A stretch of DNA of 64,000 nt from positions 1-64,000 of the forward strand of contig JAZNGG010000007.1 of assembly GCA_045576355.1 (NCBI GenBank), read 5' to 3'. The notes beneath the pieces are model-generated. The model did not search any database, was not told the DNA's origin, and worked only from the letters and a program-made list of their open reading frames with translations. Source of the DNA: Liminaster sp045576355 (GTDB taxonomy: Bacteria > Bacteroidota > Bacteroidia > Bacteroidales > UBA3663). Positions 47,161-55,635 of this stretch are shown here, piece by piece. The translations under genes and the position numbers were made by a program. Numbering within the stretch: position 1 is the first letter of the stretch; every line of letters starts with the position of its first letter.

Positions 47161-49095
47161 ATGAAAAAAATTTACTTATTAAGTGCAGTTGCTATGATGC
47201 TGATGTCATCAGCAATGGCAGAAACTGTTACAACGGTGACTGACACCCAAGGAAATGTTACATTCACCATTAAGTACGATTCTGACAAGAGTTATACAGA
47301 AGGAACTCCTACTTATGTAGCTACTTACGATTCAAAGACACAAAATGTAACAGTTAACTTATCAAGGACTGATACTCGCACATACAATAATTCAGAGTTA
47401 AAATCTGTATATGCTACAAATGTTACGGGTACAACAGTCACATTTAGTAGTTCGTCATATACATATACAAAAACAAATACCCCAGCAAACAACTCTATAA
47501 CATATACCCCATCTGATACAGAGTATAAAAAGACATTAGATACATATTATGCAGGACAATTTTATACCTATGAGTATGCACAAAATGCCGGATGGAGTAT
47601 TGCATCAGGGAATTCTGATTACTATTTTCAAGAAGTAGTAGTTATTCCAAATACTCTCACATACGCTGTACCAATTCAGCAGGTTATACTTAATTCTACA
47701 ATAACAAATACAACAAAAATAAATTACACACCTACGAAAATTGCAGCAAATTGTTTCAATGGGAATACAACAACTAAAACTGTAAACATTGAACCCAATT
47801 ATACAGAAATTGAAGCTGGAGCTTTTTATAATTCTAAAGTCGCAACAATCACAGCTACAGATAGTAAAAGTTTCACTATAGAAAATAACATCCTCTACAA
47901 CGCTGCAAAAACTACTGTTATCGCAGCAGGAGCCGGTGTAACCGGAACAATCACACTCCCTAGCTCTGTTACCACTGTATATGATTATGCATTTGCCAAT
48001 TGTTCTAATTTGACAGTCGTTACAACTGCGACAACAATCGGGGAACACCAAGGTTCTACAAGAATTGGTTCTGAAAATAGTGTATTTGATGAAAGCGACC
48101 TCAAAATTACAAAATCAGGCAATGGCCTTATTGTCACCGGAGAAGTAGCAAGTAGCAACATTAATAACATTTGGAGCGATTATACCAAGAGTTCAATCTG
48201 CTATGTAGATTTTACAGGTAGTACAGTACATGGCAGCGTAACAATTACAAACAATGGAAATCCAAATTGTCTCTTCTTCTTCAAGGCCGGTGATAAGGCA
48301 AGTGGCACCAACGTGGTGGTTGACGAAAAATGTGCAACAATGACATTCAATGAAAGCTACGGTTTCCACTCTCCCTATCAGTTTACTGTAACAGGAACCA
48401 CCAAATACACAAGAGCTGCAGCATTGACTGCAGGACAATGGTCCACAGTATGTCTCCCATTCAGAGGAACATCAACAAACGGTTTGACATTTGGTTATTT
48501 AAAATCTTTCAATAATAATAACCTTACATTCCTTAAAACTACAGACTCCAGAGTAGAAGGAGGTATTATTATGGCTGAAAATGGAGGAACATCTTTTACA
48601 TTCTCTGATGTAATTGTTCCCATAACAAACAGCTCAAATCAGTACACAAAATCAGTAGATGGTGCTACCTCTGTAGGAAATTTGATCGCGACAAACTATG
48701 GTGAAGCAGCGGCTACATTCCCTGGTAATAATATTTACACGGTCAGCGGAGGTAAATTAGTAATTTGCTCTGGCACTGTACAATGGAGAGCATATCGTGC
48801 TTACTTCGCCATTTCACAATCAAGCAAAGCCCCGGCCATGCGTGTAGAAGAAGAGGATGGTAACATCGTAGAATTAGGGACTGCTATTGACCTCATTGAG
48901 GTTGCACCTAAAGTTGAGGTGAACATAGCAAGCATCGAAGGCGGTCTATCACTCACTACTCAGGAAGCCGGTAGAGTTACGGTGTACAGCATGGATGGCA
49001 AAAAGATGTTTGACGGCATCGTAGAAGGATCTAAAAACCTCCTCCTCAACAAAGGCATCTATGCCATCAACAACAAAAAAGTAATCGTGAAGTAA
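47161..49095 (+). CDS. BspA-like leucine-rich repeat surface protein
   Basis: About 644 residues with a signal peptide ('MKKIYLLSAVAMMLMSSAMA'). The N-terminal 190 residues are Thr/Ser/Tyr-rich; a BspA/TpLRR-type (LRR_5) block follows at about 180-300 ('IAANCFNGNTTTKTVNI', 'IEAGAFYNSKVATI', 'VYDYAFANCSNLTVV'). A beta-rich region comes next, and the last 75 residues end 'TVYSMDGKKMFDGIVEG...NKGIYAINNKKVIVK', a sorting-like tail. A TTG at 47128 is in frame, but ATG 47161 gives the signal peptide. BspA proteins are adhesins in oral and gut Bacteroidales. A 63-residue peptide gene follows 40 bp later. Confidence 0.85.
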   Translation: MKKIYLLSAVAMMLMSSAMAETVTTVTDTQGNVTFTIKYDSDKSYTEGTPTYVATYDSKTQNVTVNLSRTDTRTYNNSELKSVYATNVTGTTVTFSSSSYTYTKTNTPANNSITYTPSDTEYKKTLDTYYAGQFYTYEYAQNAGWSIASGNSDYYFQEVVVIPNTLTYAVPIQQVILNSTITNTTKINYTPTKIAANCFNGNTTTKTVNIEPNYTEIEAGAFYNSKVATITATDSKSFTIENNILYNAAKTTVIAAGAGVTGTITLPSSVTTVYDYAFANCSNLTVVTTATTIGEHQGSTRIGSENSVFDESDLKITKSGNGLIVTGEVASSNINNIWSDYTKSSICYVDFTGSTVHGSVTITNNGNPNCLFFFKAGDKASGTNVVVDEKCATMTFNESYGFHSPYQFTVTGTTKYTRAAALTAGQWSTVCLPFRGTSTNGLTFGYLKSFNNNNLTFLKTTDSRVEGGIIMAENGGTSFTFSDVIVPITNSSNQYTKSVDGATSVGNLIATNYGEAAATFPGNNIYTVSGGKLVICSGTVQWRAYRAYFAISQSSKAPAMRVEEEDGNIVELGTAIDLIEVAPKVEVNIASIEGGLSLTTQEAGRVTVYSMDGKKMFDGIVEGSKNLLLNKGIYAINNKKVIVK

Positions 49096-49135
49096 TAATC
49101 AAAACTGAATAAACCTAATTAATACACATACAGAT

Positions 49136-49327
49136 ATGAAAAAGCAATATATCGCACCTCACATTCTCTGCGTAGATGTCGAATCAGAAGGTCCTTTGGC
49201 TCAATCATTTGTTAATACAGATACGGGCACAAGTGTAGATATTTCTGGTGCCGGATCACAAGATGGAGGTTATGCAGAAAAGCGTGGTAACTCATCTTTC
49301 CGTGATGAGTACGGAAGCAATTGGTAA
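49136..49327 (+). CDS. Short Bacteroidales peptide of unknown role
   Basis: A 63-residue peptide beginning 'MKKQYIAPHILCVDVESEG' and ending 'SSFRDEYGSNW'. The 'MKKxYxxPxxxxxxxExE' opening is a pattern I recall from many short orphan proteins in Prevotella, Porphyromonas and Bacteroides, often behind surface-protein genes. The middle is Gly/Ser/Asp-rich and probably unstructured. There is no hydrophobic signal. It lies 40 bp after the LRR gene and just before a terminator, so it is the second gene of a two-gene unit. Function is unknown. Confidence 0.72.
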   Translation: MKKQYIAPHILCVDVESEGPLAQSFVNTDTGTSVDISGAGSQDGGYAEKRGNSSFRDEYGSNW

Positions 49328-49374
49328 TTTCCACATCATATTTCCTGATTAGGTAGGAACAATAACACTTAAAT

Positions 49375-49415
49375 GCCCTGTCACAATTGTCTTGTTGTGG
49401 CAGGGCGTTTTATTT
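49375..49415 (+). terminator. Terminator of LRR-peptide unit
   Basis: GCCCTGTCACAA (49375-49386) pairs with TTGTGGCAGGGC (49395-49406), one G-T pair, followed by GTTTTATTTT. A classical intrinsic terminator. Confidence 0.85.
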
Positions 49416-49428
49416 TAATAATACAAAC

Positions 49429-49771
49429 ACAACACGTTGTATCACCATAGACAATACGCTGTGTGACGTGAATGACGTCGCCGTGTGAGGTGAATGATGC
49501 CGCCGTGTGAGGTGAATGACGCCGCCGTGTGAGGTGAATGACGCCACCGTGTGAGGTGAATGACGCCGCAGTGTGAGGTGAATGACGCCGCCGTGTGAGG
49601 TGAATGACGCCGCCGTGTGAGGTGAATGACACCACCGTGTGAGGTGAATGACGCCGCCGTGTGAGGTGAATGACACCACCGTGTGAGGTGAATGACACCA
49701 CCGTGTGAGGTGAATGACACCACCGTGTGAGGTGAATGACGCCGCCGTGTAAGGTTACACAGCGGCGTCGT
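49429..49771 (+). repeat. 22-bp tandem repeat array with inverted end unit
   Basis: Thirteen 22-bp units run from 49461 to 49746; the core is GTGTGAGGTGAATGACGCC followed by GCC, with ACC/GCA and T variants. Units 8 and 10-12 share 'ACACCACC'. Two degenerate units lead in (49429-49472), carrying ACAA(C/T)ACG(T/C)TGT. The array ends in a hairpin: 49741-49752 pairs with 49755-49766 (one mismatch), so the last copy is inverted. Because 22 is not a multiple of three, all three minus frames stay open; these are not genes. There are no spacers, so it is not CRISPR. Nothing else is seen in 49,772-49,856. Confidence 0.92.
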
Positions 49772-49856
49772 GAAAATGATTCTTATCAAACTTGAACTTG
49801 ACAGATGAGATCTTGATATAAATGAGAGTTATTTCGGGCTCTAATAAATATAGGAC

Positions 49857-51059
49857 CTATAGATAGACAATCTCTTCGGTTACGTATCCGGTAAGATTTT
49901 CGGTGCCGGAAGAAGCAATCAAATAAGTATTTTCGATGCCAACAGCACCTACTCCCGGAATAACAAATTTTGGTTCTACAGCAATCGTCATCCCCTCTTC
50001 TATCACATCCTTAGAACGGGCGAAAAGCACCGGAAGTTCATTAATCTGTAAGCCGACACCATGACCGACAAATGCAGCTTGCTGGCTATATCCCATAAAA
50101 TAAGGACTCAACCCGGCTCGATCGACAAGTTTTAAAGCATCCAAATAAAGATCGGCACAAGAGGCTCCCGGACGAGCCTTTTCCTCAAACTGATGACAAA
50201 TCTCTATCGAACACTCATGAGCTTTGAGAGCCAAATCTGGAAGAGTGCCGAGAGCAAATACTCGGGTCATATCCGTGATGTAAGGACCAAAACATCCTCC
50301 TCCATCAACCATCATGGTTTGACCTTCACAAAGGACAGTACCATTGGCAGCCATAGGTAAAGCCGGAGTCATACCGGCACCGCCCAAAGCAAAATCATAA
50401 GGAGATCCATTGTCTGCATTATCGCCGACTAAAATACTCGTTCCCATAAAACCCTCCATCTTGGCACCAAAAGTGCGAAATATGCCGATGTGTCCCATCT
50501 CTCGAAGCAATCGTTCGAAAGCTAAAGAAAACTCATAATCACTCATTCCGCGTCTATATAGATCGGGAACGCATTTAAAAGCTTCACAATATTGCTTCCC
50601 ACAATCCCGCATCCGGAAGATCTCTTCCTGAGTCTTTATAGCGCGAGAAGTGCGTAAAAGCAAATCGGCATTGCAGATCTCTGCACTCGGAAATACCTTC
50701 TGCACACGAGTAATATCACTATATGCCAAAGCATCGATCTCCAATCCCAAACGAGAGGGAGTAGCGTATCCTGTAGTAACAAACCAATCGTATATCTCCT
50801 CAGGACGACGGATATAATGTACGCGTTCACCCTGCAAACCGGCAGGACGACGAATAAAGAGTCGGGGCAACGGGTCTTCAGATAAAATGAGAAGATAACC
50901 ATTGACAATTCTCTCTAAAAGATAAAGCGTATTGACCGGAGTTGATATAAGACATGCATCAATCTGACGTTGAGACATCTCTGCTCGAACCTTATTCATC
51001 CGGAGTAAGGTCTCTTGCGAAAAATCCAAAAAAGGAACAAAAGATGACATAAAAGACAA
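49857..51059 (-). CDS. M24 family Xaa-Pro peptidase-like protein
   Basis: A 400-residue peptidase with an N-terminal creatinase-like domain ('RQIDACLISTPVNTLYLLERIVNGYLL') and a C-terminal pita-bread domain. Metal ligands are the two Asp of 'MVDGGGCFGPYITDMTRVF', the His of 'FVGHGVGLQINELP', and the Glu of 'VEPKFVIPG' and 'GIENTYLI'. All five ligands are present, so it should be active on Xaa-Pro peptides or a related substrate. It is 12 bp after lptB on the same strand. Confidence 0.9.
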   Translation of the reverse strand: MSFMSSFVPFLDFSQETLLRMNKVRAEMSQRQIDACLISTPVNTLYLLERIVNGYLLILSEDPLPRLFIRRPAGLQGERVHYIRRPEEIYDWFVTTGYATPSRLGLEIDALAYSDITRVQKVFPSAEICNADLLLRTSRAIKTQEEIFRMRDCGKQYCEAFKCVPDLYRRGMSDYEFSLAFERLLREMGHIGIFRTFGAKMEGFMGTSILVGDNADNGSPYDFALGGAGMTPALPMAANGTVLCEGQTMMVDGGGCFGPYITDMTRVFALGTLPDLALKAHECSIEICHQFEEKARPGASCADLYLDALKLVDRAGLSPYFMGYSQQAAFVGHGVGLQINELPVLFARSKDVIEEGMTIAVEPKFVIPGVGAVGIENTYLIASSGTENLTGYVTEEIVYL

Positions 51060-51071
51060 ACAAAAAAAGAG

Positions 51072-51920
51072 TTACACCTCAATCGGCTTGCCTGCAACAG
51101 ATTCGGAGGTGGAAGGTTGATCAAACTTTTTACGGATAAACACAAAATTTCGTCCTAAATACCGCTCGCGAACCATCTGATTACTAGCAAGTTCTTCACT
51201 ATTCCCCTGAAAAAGTATCCGTCCCTCAAAAAGCAGATAGGCTCGATCAACAATAGAAAGAGTCTCAGGAGCATTATGGTCTGTGATGAGAATTCCAATA
51301 TTCTTCTCTTTTAGTTTATAAACGATATACTGTATATCTTCTACGGCAATGGGATCCACTCCGGCGAATGGCTCATCAAGCATAATAAATTTGGGTGAAA
51401 TCGCAAGACAGCGAGCAATCTCACAACGACGTCTTTCACCTCCGGAGAGACGATCGCCCAAATTTTTTCGCACTTTTTGCAATCGAAATTCAGTTATAAG
51501 GCTCTCCAGTTTTTCACGTTGCTCGTCATGGGTCATCCGAGTCATCTCTAATGCAGATCGGATGTTATCTTCGACAGACATCTTTCGATATACAGAAGCC
51601 TCCTGAGCCAAATAACCAATCCCTGCCTGAGCACGTTTATATACGGGATATTTAGTTATCTCCTTATCATCTAAATAGATATGTCCCTCATTGGGTGTAA
51701 TCAGACCAGTTGTCATATAAAACGTAGTTGTCTTTCCGGCACCATTAGGACCTAATAACCCGACAATCTCTCCTTGTTTCACATCTATACTGACATGATT
51801 GGCCACAGTACGCGGGCCATAGCGCTTTACAAGGTTTTCAGTACGTAAAACACTACATCCCTCCGAAAACGCCGGAGCAAGAGAAGTAGGGGCAGCTATA
51901 TTTTGAGACTCTTCTATCAT
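51072..51920 (-). CDS. lptB: LPS export ABC ATPase LptB
   Basis: LptB powers extraction of lipopolysaccharide from the inner membrane with LptFG. The 282-residue protein has Walker A GPNGAGKTT at 57-65, the Q-loop 'IGYLAQEASVYRKMSVEDN', signature LSGGERRR, Walker B 'FIMLDEPFAGVDPIAVEDIQ' and 'ILITDHNAPETL'; these phrases are specific to LptB. An N-terminal extension of about 23 residues precedes the domain. It is transcribed from a promoter divergent to the mlaE gene and is followed by the M24 peptidase. lptFG are not in the window. Confidence 0.95.
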   Translation of the reverse strand: MIEESQNIAAPTSLAPAFSEGCSVLRTENLVKRYGPRTVANHVSIDVKQGEIVGLLGPNGAGKTTTFYMTTGLITPNEGHIYLDDKEITKYPVYKRAQAGIGYLAQEASVYRKMSVEDNIRSALEMTRMTHDEQREKLESLITEFRLQKVRKNLGDRLSGGERRRCEIARCLAISPKFIMLDEPFAGVDPIAVEDIQYIVYKLKEKNIGILITDHNAPETLSIVDRAYLLFEGRILFQGNSEELASNQMVRERYLGRNFVFIRKKFDQPSTSESVAGKPIEV

Positions 51921-51942
51921 GCTTTCTTATGTTTGAACGCAG

Positions 51943-51974
51943 CGAAGTTAGCGAATCTTTTTCTTTTTTGCAAA
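51943..51974 (-). promoter_or_regulatory. Promoter of lptB
   Basis: Minus strand: TTTG (51971-51974), 20 bp, TAACTTCG (51943-51950). Another -7 box ending in TTCG. Transcription would start near 51936, about 16 nt before the ATG. Confidence 0.5.
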
Positions 51975-52010
51975 GAAAAGCGAAATAGAGACAAGCAAAT
52001 GAAGTATAAA

Positions 52011-52042
52011 TTTGTTTTTGTCTATGAGTTTCTGTACTTTTG
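52011..52042 (+). promoter_or_regulatory. Promoter of mlaE-mlaF, decides mlaE start
   Basis: TTTG (52011-52014), 20 bp, TACTTTTG (52035-52042). It covers the alternative TTG start at 52040, so the ATG at 52070 is the real start. Confidence 0.6.
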
Positions 52043-52069
52043 CAGAGTAAAACAGAAGATTACGAACTT

Positions 52070-52819
52070 ATGTTTATCATATCTCCTATCAAATCCTTCG
52101 GGCGATATATGCTCTTAATGAGAAGGACTTTTACTAGGCCTGATCGTTGGTCTATGTTCGGTCGTCAATTCATCCATGAGTCACAAGCACTTGTTATTGA
52201 CTCCATCGGGATTGTATGCCTCATTTCTCTATTTATCGGTGCAGTATGTTGCATTCAGATACAACTCAATATTTTTTCACCTCTTCTACCCCGCTATACA
52301 GTCGGATTTACCACACGAGAGATCATGATGTTAGAGTTTTCCTCTGCCATTATGTCACTGATCCTTGCAGGAAAAGTCGGGTCAAACATTGCTTCTGAGA
52401 TTGGCACTATGCGAATCACCGAACAGATCGATGCGTTGGAAATTATGGGGGTCAATTCAGCTAATTACATTATCCTTCCTAAAATCTGTGCATTGGTATT
52501 TTTTATGCCGATTTTGGTTATTCTTTCTATCGCTACAGGTCTTGTCGGAGGAGGACTGACTTGCATGTTTACAGACATTCTATCCATTGACAATTACATT
52601 TACGGACTGCAAACGTGGTTTAAAGAAGGCAACGTTTATTATAGCATTGAAAAGTCTTATTGCTTTGCATTTCTCATCACCAGCATCTCTTCCTACTGTG
52701 GTTATTATGTCAAAGGAGGAGCTCTTCAGGTGGGAAGAGCAAGTACAAAAGCAGTGGTAACCAGCAGCGTGATGATCCTATTAAGCGACATCATATTGAC
52801 CAAATTACTACTGCAATAA
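52070..52819 (+). CDS. mlaE: MlaE family lipid ABC permease
   Basis: A 249-residue inner-membrane permease of the MlaE family, which moves phospholipid between outer and inner membranes. 'MFGRQFIHESQALVIDSIGIVCLISLFIGAVCCIQ' opens the domain; 'SNIASEIGTMRITEQIDALEIMGVNSANYIILPKICA' is the coupling-helix signature, and 'FLITSISSYCGYYVKGGALQVGRASTKAVV' closes it. Five or so hydrophobic segments. The ATPase gene follows by 38 bp. The MCE-domain partner (MlaD) is not within the window. Confidence 0.92.
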   Translation: MFIISPIKSFGRYMLLMRRTFTRPDRWSMFGRQFIHESQALVIDSIGIVCLISLFIGAVCCIQIQLNIFSPLLPRYTVGFTTREIMMLEFSSAIMSLILAGKVGSNIASEIGTMRITEQIDALEIMGVNSANYIILPKICALVFFMPILVILSIATGLVGGGLTCMFTDILSIDNYIYGLQTWFKEGNVYYSIEKSYCFAFLITSISSYCGYYVKGGALQVGRASTKAVVTSSVMILLSDIILTKLLLQ

Positions 52820-52857
52820 GGCAACAATTAATTCAGAATACATAAACAACTGGTGAC

Positions 52858-53616
52858 ATGATAGAAGTAAGACACCTCTATAAATCCTTTGACGGACAAG
52901 AAGTTTTAAGCGATATCCGATGTAATTTCCTGCCCGGGAAGAACAACTTGATCATCGGACAAAGCGGATCCGGAAAGACTGTTCTGATGAAGTGTCTCAT
53001 AGGGCTACATAATCCCGACAGAGGAGAAATATTGTTTAGTGATAGGAACGTCCTCTCCATGACCCATGACGAAGTAAAAAAAATGAGAGAAGAGATCGGA
53101 GTTCTATTTCAAGGATCTGCCCTCTTTGACTCTATGACTGTTGCCGAAAATGTAGCATTTCCTCTCAGGATGTTCTCCTCTATGACAACAAAAGAACGGT
53201 CAAAACGAGTTAGGTTTTGTTTAGACAGAGTAAACATCAAAGATTCTGACAAGAAATATCCGGCTCAACTTTCCGGAGGTATGCAAAAACGAGTTGCCAT
53301 CGCAAGGGCGATTGCCTTAAACCCCAAATATCTATTTTGTGACGAACCCAACTCCGGACTTGACCCACAAACGGCAATCATGATTGACCAACTCATCGAT
53401 GACATTACCAAAGATTATGGTATTACAACCGTAGTCAATACACATGACATGAATTCAGTTTTTGGCATAGGAGATATGATCACCTTTTTATATCAAGGGA
53501 AAGTAGGGTGGCAAGGACCTAAAGATCAACTTTTGGCAACTGATAATGCAGCTTTAAAAGAATTTATTTTCGCATCACCTATCATGAGAAAGATGCAAGA
53601 TGTGCACTCTTTATAA
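52858..53616 (+). CDS. mlaF: MlaF family lipid ABC ATPase
   Basis: A 252-residue ATPase. Walker A GQSGSGKTV at 34-42, 'MREEIGVLFQGSALFDSMTVAENVAFPLRMF' (Q-loop region, characteristic of MlaF), signature LSGGMQKR, Walker B 'YLFCDEPNSGLDPQTA', and 'VVNTHDMNSVFGIGD' with the switch His. It pairs with the preceding permease. Its 3' end meets the convergent AlaX-like gene over a shared terminator. Confidence 0.94.
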   Translation: MIEVRHLYKSFDGQEVLSDIRCNFLPGKNNLIIGQSGSGKTVLMKCLIGLHNPDRGEILFSDRNVLSMTHDEVKKMREEIGVLFQGSALFDSMTVAENVAFPLRMFSSMTTKERSKRVRFCLDRVNIKDSDKKYPAQLSGGMQKRVAIARAIALNPKYLFCDEPNSGLDPQTAIMIDQLIDDITKDYGITTVVNTHDMNSVFGIGDMITFLYQGKVGWQGPKDQLLATDNAALKEFIFASPIMRKMQDVHSL

Positions 53617-53649
53617 AAGGATCTCTCAATCTTCTCTGGCACAAATAAT

Positions 53650-53696
53650 AAAGGTTGCTTTTTTCGCATATAGAAAGCGAAAGAAGCAACCTTTTT
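53650..53696. terminator. Bidirectional terminator
   Basis: Arms 53650-53667 and 53677-53694 pair over about 18 bp with one G-T pair; flanking A/T runs give a U-tract on both strands. It serves mlaF (plus) and the AlaX-like gene (minus). Confidence 0.8.
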
Positions 53697-53745
53697 ATAA
53701 GTAACAGAAGAATATAATACCAAGGGTAAGATATTACTCAATAAT

Positions 53746-54231
53746 TCACTCTACAAAAGGAGTGTCATCCAAACGGAACACAATGCGAAAAATGCCATTG
53801 TGATAATTAGTACTACTAATACGAAAATGCCCTATCTCCAATGTACTATTTACATGCCTTCCTACACAAGCACACAAATCATAATCGCCAATACGAACCA
53901 ATCGCAAAGTATCTCCTGCATCATTAGGAAGTTTATTAAGTGTAACCTCTGCAGGGATTTCAGATCGAGAAACAATCTCCAACGTAACCGGCAAATTACG
54001 ATCTATCTGCTCATTGACCCGACGTTCTATCTCAGAAATCTGCTCCGCAGTGGGAGGTGTCGGAAGATCATAATCCAATTTAGACTTTTTCCTTTCAATA
54101 TGTGTGCGATGAGACCTCTCGCAATGAAACATTCTTACCATCGTCTGATTTAAAAGATGTTCGGCCGTATGCATCGGAGGATACTCGCTCTTATTATGAG
54201 CAAACGAGATAGGATTCTCTTGATTCTGCAT
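53746..54231 (-). CDS. AlaX-like aminoacyl-tRNA editing protein
   Basis: A 161-residue free-standing homologue of the editing (second additional) domain of alanyl/threonyl-tRNA synthetases. The zinc set is visible: 'MHTAEHLLNQ' (HxxxH, about 20-24) and 'CACVGRHV' (Cys and His, about 120-126). Such proteins hydrolyse mischarged Ser/Gly-tRNA-Ala or similar. It begins 23 bp after potD stops, so it is the last gene of the polyamine importer run, an unexpected pairing. Exact tRNA and amino acid specificity cannot be read. Confidence 0.83.
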   Translation of the reverse strand: MQNQENPISFAHNKSEYPPMHTAEHLLNQTMVRMFHCERSHRTHIERKKSKLDYDLPTPPTAEQISEIERRVNEQIDRNLPVTLEIVSRSEIPAEVTLNKLPNDAGDTLRLVRIGDYDLCACVGRHVNSTLEIGHFRISSTNYHNGIFRIVFRLDDTPFVE

Positions 54232-54254
54232 AGCAAGTGTCTATAATAATAAAA

Positions 54255-55580
54255 TCAATGACGACGACGTTTGCGGCTTTTCTTCTTATTCTTACTTATC
54301 ACTCCGACAGCAAATATAGCAACTAAAGTAATACCTACAAGAATAATGATAAAAATCATTTTAGAATCCAGGTTATCACCTTTTATACGCGACCACATTT
54401 CAAGCATAGCTTCTGTCTTATCAGCACAATCATGCATCAATGCACAACGCTCGATTACACTCCGATCCGGATATAAAACCGGATTTATATGCAATGCTTC
54501 CGCTCCTACACTATCGCCAAAGAAATAAGAAATATCATAAGTCTCTGCGATTGTAGTATCAATCATAGCATTCATAACCTCTTGTGAAGCAACAACACTG
54601 ACATAGCCAATCTCCTCCATATTGCGGATGGCATTAGCAGGTATACACATAAAGTTAATGAAATAAGATGCAGCACGAGTATTACGCGCATATTTGGGAA
54701 TCACCCACCCATCAAACCAAACATTACTTCCCTCTTTAGGAACAACATAATCCAAATCTACATTAACTTGAGCAGCCTCTTCGATGGCCCATGTAGCATC
54801 TCCACTCCAAGTAAGATTAAGCCATGCCTTACCTTGAGTCATCATCTCTTTGCCAAAATCAACCTCCCAACCAAAAAAGTTTGGTTTAGCTTGTACAAGG
54901 ACATCTTCTACTTGTTGAATCCGGAGATCAGAAACTTCGCCGACCAATTCATCTCGAGAAACTTTTCCAGCCAAAATATCATCGTAGTTTGCAAAGCATA
55001 CAATAGTACTATAAACATCTCTATAAGCCTCTTTCATCAAAATTCGCTCTTTGAACTTCGGATTGAGCAAAGCACCCCAACTTTCTACATCAGAGCGATC
55101 AACAAGAGCTGTATTATAAAGGAAGCCGGTTGTTCCCCACATATAGCCCACCGTATAATCACTTACGCGAACCTTTCCTCTACCCATTTGCTCAAATTTA
55201 TCCACCACAAATGGGGAGACAGAATCAATATAACAAGGAGTGTCTCCAAAATTTTTGTCAATGGGTAATAATAAATCATTACGAAGCATCCGCTCAATGA
55301 TGTACTCAGATGGGCAGACTACATCATAATCCTCCTGCCCCATCTCAATTTTGGTAAGCATATTTTCATTGACATCAAAAGTCTCATAAATTACCTTAAT
55401 AGGTTCTCCAGTCTGACTCTTATACCACTGCTCAAACTCTCCGATGAGACTCTCATCAATATAGTCGGCCCAATTATAAACCTTCAAGATCTGAGATCGG
55501 TCAGTCTGCGCCAATGTGATGCTACAAGATAGCAAGGCAAAACATACAAAGCAAAACAGATTTAAAACATTTTTTTTCAT
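54255..55580 (-). CDS. potD: Polyamine-binding protein, membrane-tethered PotD
   Basis: A 441-residue periplasmic binding protein for spermidine/putrescine. The N-terminal signal ends near 'ALLSCSITLAQT' (possibly a lipobox with Cys19). 'ILKVYNWADYIDESLIGEFEQWYKSQTG', 'YDVVCPSEYIIERMLRNDLLLPID' and 'VPKEGSNVWFDGWVIPKYARN' are PotD signatures. Unlike the soluble ~350-residue E. coli protein, it adds about 60 C-terminal residues with a membrane helix ('IFIIILVGITLVAIFAVGVI') and a polybasic end (KKKSRKRRRH). It stands 55 bp after potC. Confidence 0.92.
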   Translation of the reverse strand: MKKNVLNLFCFVCFALLSCSITLAQTDRSQILKVYNWADYIDESLIGEFEQWYKSQTGEPIKVIYETFDVNENMLTKIEMGQEDYDVVCPSEYIIERMLRNDLLLPIDKNFGDTPCYIDSVSPFVVDKFEQMGRGKVRVSDYTVGYMWGTTGFLYNTALVDRSDVESWGALLNPKFKERILMKEAYRDVYSTIVCFANYDDILAGKVSRDELVGEVSDLRIQQVEDVLVQAKPNFFGWEVDFGKEMMTQGKAWLNLTWSGDATWAIEEAAQVNVDLDYVVPKEGSNVWFDGWVIPKYARNTRAASYFINFMCIPANAIRNMEEIGYVSVVASQEVMNAMIDTTIAETYDISYFFGDSVGAEALHINPVLYPDRSVIERCALMHDCADKTEAMLEMWSRIKGDNLDSKMIFIIILVGITLVAIFAVGVISKNKKKSRKRRRH

Positions 55581-55635
55581 TGACAGAACAAATTAAGAGT
55601 TAAAAACAAAATAAAAAAATCACAATATAAAAGAA

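Noticed and set aside
49461..49746. CRISPR array
   Set aside because: The 22-bp units are directly adjacent with no spacers and no cas genes are present.
49381..49789. Three overlapping minus-strand ORFs of 89-115 residues with His/Ser/Thr repeats
   Set aside because: They are products of the 22-bp tandem array, whose period is not a multiple of three, so every frame stays open. No start region or family supports them.
52040..52069. TTG start for the MlaE permease
   Set aside because: It overlaps the -7 promoter box, upstream of the predicted transcription start.
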